From JAAYXS01 sp964550375 (GTDB lineage: Bacteria; Planctomycetota; Phycisphaerae; UBA1845; Fen-1342): a stretch of DNA of 64,000 nt. Positions 61,608-64,000 of this stretch are shown here, in pieces. The position numbers and the translations under genes were made by a program. The notes under the pieces are model-generated. The model worked only from the letters and a program-made list of their open reading frames with translations, made no database searches and was not told the origin of the DNA. The stretch covers positions 1 through 64,000 of the forward strand of contig CAZJYX010000014.1 of NCBI GenBank assembly GCA_964550375.1, written 5' to 3'. Within the stretch, counting starts at the first letter, position 1; each line of letters begins with the position of its first letter.

Positions 61608-63482
61608 ATGGGCAATGGCGATGCCGAGCTTCGCAGGATCGCCTGGGGTGAGGTCTTTCCTTTTGTGCGACTGTTTCATACGTTCCGGCTGGCGATTGTG
61701 CCCAGCCGGATGCTGCTGGCGCTGATCTGTGTGGCCGGCTGCTACATCGGCGGTCGCGTTCTGGACTCGATTTGGACCGCGGCGGGCTGCGGCGTGGCGC
61801 TGGACCCGGCCACCCGGCAATCCGAAATCGATGCATACGCGGTGGCTTCGGCCGGTGATTTCGACCGCTGGCAGCAGCGCACCGAGCGGGCCCGGCAGAA
61901 GCTGGAGCGGGTGGCACTGGTCAGGCTGGGGCGCGCCGAGGACGAAGGCAGCGCCGAACGGCAGCTCGCCACGCGGCCGGCCAAGGAACTGCTGGACCTG
62001 GACACACAGCGACGCCAAGCCGATCAGGCCGCGCAATTCGTGCAGGAACGGCTCAAACGCACGCTGGCGACCCTGGCGGATGACCGCGATCTGCCGGCGG
62101 ACGAACGGGCCGCGCGCCGCACGACGCTGGCGCAGTGCGCGGACTACCTGCTGCTGACGCTTGCGGGGCACGCGGTGGAACGCTTTGACCTGCCTGGGGA
62201 CACCGTCTTCGCGTTCAATCAGCTTGCCCCGCCGGGCGCAGTTACCGACGAGCGGGAACGCGGTGATATGCTGCGGATCATCGAGTCACAGGCGGCGCTC
62301 AACAACCTGATGCAGAGCAACCCGCGCGGGCCTTTCATCACGCTCCTGGGCTTCGAATCGCGCTGCTTCGCGGCCGCCATTCACGGGGTGTGCAGCTTCC
62401 GCTGGGGCTTCGGCGGCGGGGCGCTCGACAGTGAGCCGTCGCTGTTGGGCAGCATCTTGTCGGCCGGCCGCGGCATCGCCTGGTTCGTGACTCAGAGACC
62501 TTGGTACGCGGTCTTCTACGCGCTGCTGCACTTCGTGCTGTTCTCCTTCATCGGCGGGGCGGTTTGCCGCCACGCGGCCGTGCAGGTGACACGAGACGAG
62601 ACGCTTTCGCTGGGCGCGGTGCTGGGCTTTGCCCGCCAGAAGTGCGGCGGCCTGCTGTTGGCGCCGGTCATTCCGGCGGCGTTCTTCCTGTTCGTGGCCG
62701 TGGCGTTGTGGTTGGGCGGGCTGGTGACGGCCATCCCGGCGGTTGGCGAACTGCTGGCGGGCGTGCTGTACGGGCTGGCGCTGCTGGGCGGTTTCGCACT
62801 GGCGATGATCCTGCTCGCGACGGTGCTGGGTTTGCACCTGATGTGGCCGGCAGTTGCAGTTGAGGGGTCGGACGCCTTCGAGGCCGTAACGCACGCGGCC
62901 GGCTACGTGGGACAGCGAACCTGGCACGCGGGCTTCTACTCGCTGCTGCTGCTGCTGTATGGCGGCGTGTCGTTCGTGATGGTCCGCCTGATCGGAATGC
63001 TGCTGCTCAAGCTGACGCACGTGTTCAGCGGCGCGGGCATGACCTGGTTCGGCAACATCAGCGGCTGGCGCACGCATTCCATATCGAAGCTCGACGCCAT
63101 GTGGAGCATGCCGGCCTGGAACGACCTGACCCTGCTGCCCGCGACCGGCACAACGCCCTTTTGGGGTACGTTCTTCAACGCGCCGCTGAGCTTCACCGAG
63201 ACCATTGGCGCGTTTCTGATCGCGTGCTGGGTCTTCCTGGTCGTGGCGGCGGTCGGTGCCTTCGTCGTGAGCTTCTTCTTCTGCGGCAGCACGCAGATGT
63301 TCCTGCTGCTGCGCCGCGACGTCGACGCGGTTGATTACGACGAGATCTTCTACGAGGAAGAGGGCACCGAGCCGCACGAACCAGCGGCGGCTGGCGTGCC
63401 AACGGATGCCGCGACGGATGCGGAGCGGCCGGCGGACGAAGGCGGCGCAGCGCCAACCGATGACAGCAGCGCGCAGCCGTAG
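61608..63482 (+). CDS. multi-pass membrane protein, unknown
   Basis: The 624-residue protein starts at ATG 61608 with GGAGG five bases upstream. It has an N-terminal membrane span (LAIVPSRMLLALICVAGCYI), a long charged helix (RARQKLERVALVRLGRAEDE) and several hydrophobic spans from about 300 on (WYAVFYALLHFVLFSFIGGA, LVVAAVGAFVVSFFF). The tail is acidic and Ala-rich. I recognise no family. It follows the pseudokinase by 158 bases but has its own promoter. Confidence 0.6.
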   Translation: MGNGDAELRRIAWGEVFPFVRLFHTFRLAIVPSRMLLALICVAGCYIGGRVLDSIWTAAGCGVALDPATRQSEIDAYAVASAGDFDRWQQRTERARQKLERVALVRLGRAEDEGSAERQLATRPAKELLDLDTQRRQADQAAQFVQERLKRTLATLADDRDLPADERAARRTTLAQCADYLLLTLAGHAVERFDLPGDTVFAFNQLAPPGAVTDERERGDMLRIIESQAALNNLMQSNPRGPFITLLGFESRCFAAAIHGVCSFRWGFGGGALDSEPSLLGSILSAGRGIAWFVTQRPWYAVFYALLHFVLFSFIGGAVCRHAAVQVTRDETLSLGAVLGFARQKCGGLLLAPVIPAAFFLFVAVALWLGGLVTAIPAVGELLAGVLYGLALLGGFALAMILLATVLGLHLMWPAVAVEGSDAFEAVTHAAGYVGQRTWHAGFYSLLLLLYGGVSFVMVRLIGMLLLKLTHVFSGAGMTWFGNISGWRTHSISKLDAMWSMPAWNDLTLLPATGTTPFWGTFFNAPLSFTETIGAFLIACWVFLVVAAVGAFVVSFFFCGSTQMFLLLRRDVDAVDYDEIFYEEEGTEPHEPAAAGVPTDAATDAERPADEGGAAPTDDSSAQP

Positions 63483-63491
63483 CAGGCGCAC

Positions 63492-64000
63492 ATGGCCAAG
63501 CACGAGCGTGCCCGAGCGTTCGCAGCGCAGCCGGACCCGCCGGCCGCGAAGGACTTCGCCCGCCTGCGGGCCTCGGGCCAGGCGGCCGGAGTCAGCCGCG
63601 CTATCGGCGGTGGGTTCGTGGCGGCGCGGAACGCGCTGGCCGGCCGGCTCGTGCGGCTGGGCGTCGCGCCCAATCACCTGACGTTCTTCGGCTTCCTCAT
63701 GACGGTCGGGGCCGGCTACTGCCTGGCGCGCGGCGCGTCGCAGCAGGTGCCGTACTTCGTCGGCGCGGCGGGCCCCATCGGCTGGTGGCCGCTGGCGGCC
63801 GCCGGCTTCCTGATTCTGGGCGGCGCATCCGACATGCTGGATGGGGCCGTGGCCCGGCTGGGGCGCCAGAATACGGCATTCGGGGCGATCTTTGATTCCG
63901 TGCTCGACCGCTGCAGCGACATGGCCATGTTCCTGGGCTGCGCGGCGCATTTCGCCTGGCACGGTAACCTCACCTACCAGACGCTGGCGGTCGTGGCCCT
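63492..64000 (+). CDS. CDP-alcohol phosphatidyltransferase, partial
   Basis: The gene runs off the right edge; 169 residues are visible. The catalytic motif is complete: DMLDGAVARLGRQNTAFG then AIFDSVLD, fitting DxxDGxxARx8Gx3Dx3D. Membrane spans flank it (FLMTVGAGYCLARGAS and WWPLAAAGFLILGGAS). Such enzymes make phosphatidylglycerol phosphate, phosphatidylinositol phosphate or similar lipids in the membrane; which alcohol is used cannot be told here. The start ATG follows the previous stop by nine bases. Confidence 0.9.
   Translation, partial: MAKHERARAFAAQPDPPAAKDFARLRASGQAAGVSRAIGGGFVAARNALAGRLVRLGVAPNHLTFFGFLMTVGAGYCLARGASQQVPYFVGAAGPIGWWPLAAAGFLILGGASDMLDGAVARLGRQNTAFGAIFDSVLDRCSDMAMFLGCAAHFAWHGNLTYQTLAVVA

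Overview
The window is GC-rich bacterial chromosome with dense, mostly housekeeping genes. Several traits point to Planctomycetota, probably an uncultured Phycisphaerae-like or related lineage. These are a large pseudokinase with a membrane anchor, MoxR plus J-domain genes, a DUF1573 protein, TatC with an enlarged loop, many secreted coiled-coil/HEAT proteins of unknown function, RHS fragments, and a division/cell-wall cluster without ftsQ/ftsA/ftsZ beside it. The phylum call is inference from gene content; no marker phylogeny was possible. Pyruvate:ferredoxin oxidoreductase suggests anaerobic or microaerobic metabolism. Hemerythrin-like, peroxiredoxin and methionine sulfoxide reductase genes suggest coping with oxygen.

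Layout. 1-203: 3' remnant of an RHS protein. 0.5-6.6 kb (+): nifJ, a dihydroorotate-dehydrogenase-like gene, a cytidylate-kinase-like gene and a hemerythrin-like gene. 7-11 kb (+): alaS, with a strong hairpin in its leader, and a secreted MsrB-MsrA fusion. 11-18 kb: a secreted coiled-coil protein (-), aspS (+), a small membrane protein (+), a LOG-family protein (-) and pilT (-). 17.8-22 kb (-): a three-gene operon of unknown function with its own TATAAT box. 22.1-32.3 kb (-): the division/cell-wall cluster mraZ-rsmH-lysM-ftsL-ftsI-murE-murF-mraY-ftsW, read from a good promoter ahead of mraZ. 32.7-37.8 kb (-): a DUF1573 protein, ribosomal L27, a small secreted protein and a secreted HEAT-repeat protein carrying a receiver-like domain.

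38-41.8 kb (+): two unknown genes, a B12-binding-type radical SAM enzyme and tatC. 42 kb: tRNA-Phe and tRNA-Ala, followed at once by a foreign-looking gene that may pair an EVE/PUA-like domain with a nuclease-like domain. 43.4-47 kb (-): DoxX, a decayed ssb copy, a lipoprotein and a secreted ankyrin-repeat protein. 47.3-50.3 kb (+): an RHS cassette consisting of an N-terminally truncated core, a tip with 16 cysteines and an overlapping lipoprotein gene, closed by a 97-bp repeat of the RHS core. 50.3-54.5 kb (-): an NlpC/P60 hydrolase, a peroxiredoxin, a small unknown protein, MoxR and a J-domain protein. 54.6-64 kb (+): a polytopic membrane protein, a 1733-residue pseudokinase, a second membrane protein and the start of a CDP-alcohol phosphatidyltransferase.

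The most unusual stretches are the RHS cassette, the pseudokinase locus, the secreted HEAT/receiver-like protein and the possible EVE/nuclease gene next to the tRNAs. Starts were moved from the longest reading frame wherever a ribosome binding site, signal peptide or family length argued for it. All family assignments come from reading motifs; no database search was run.
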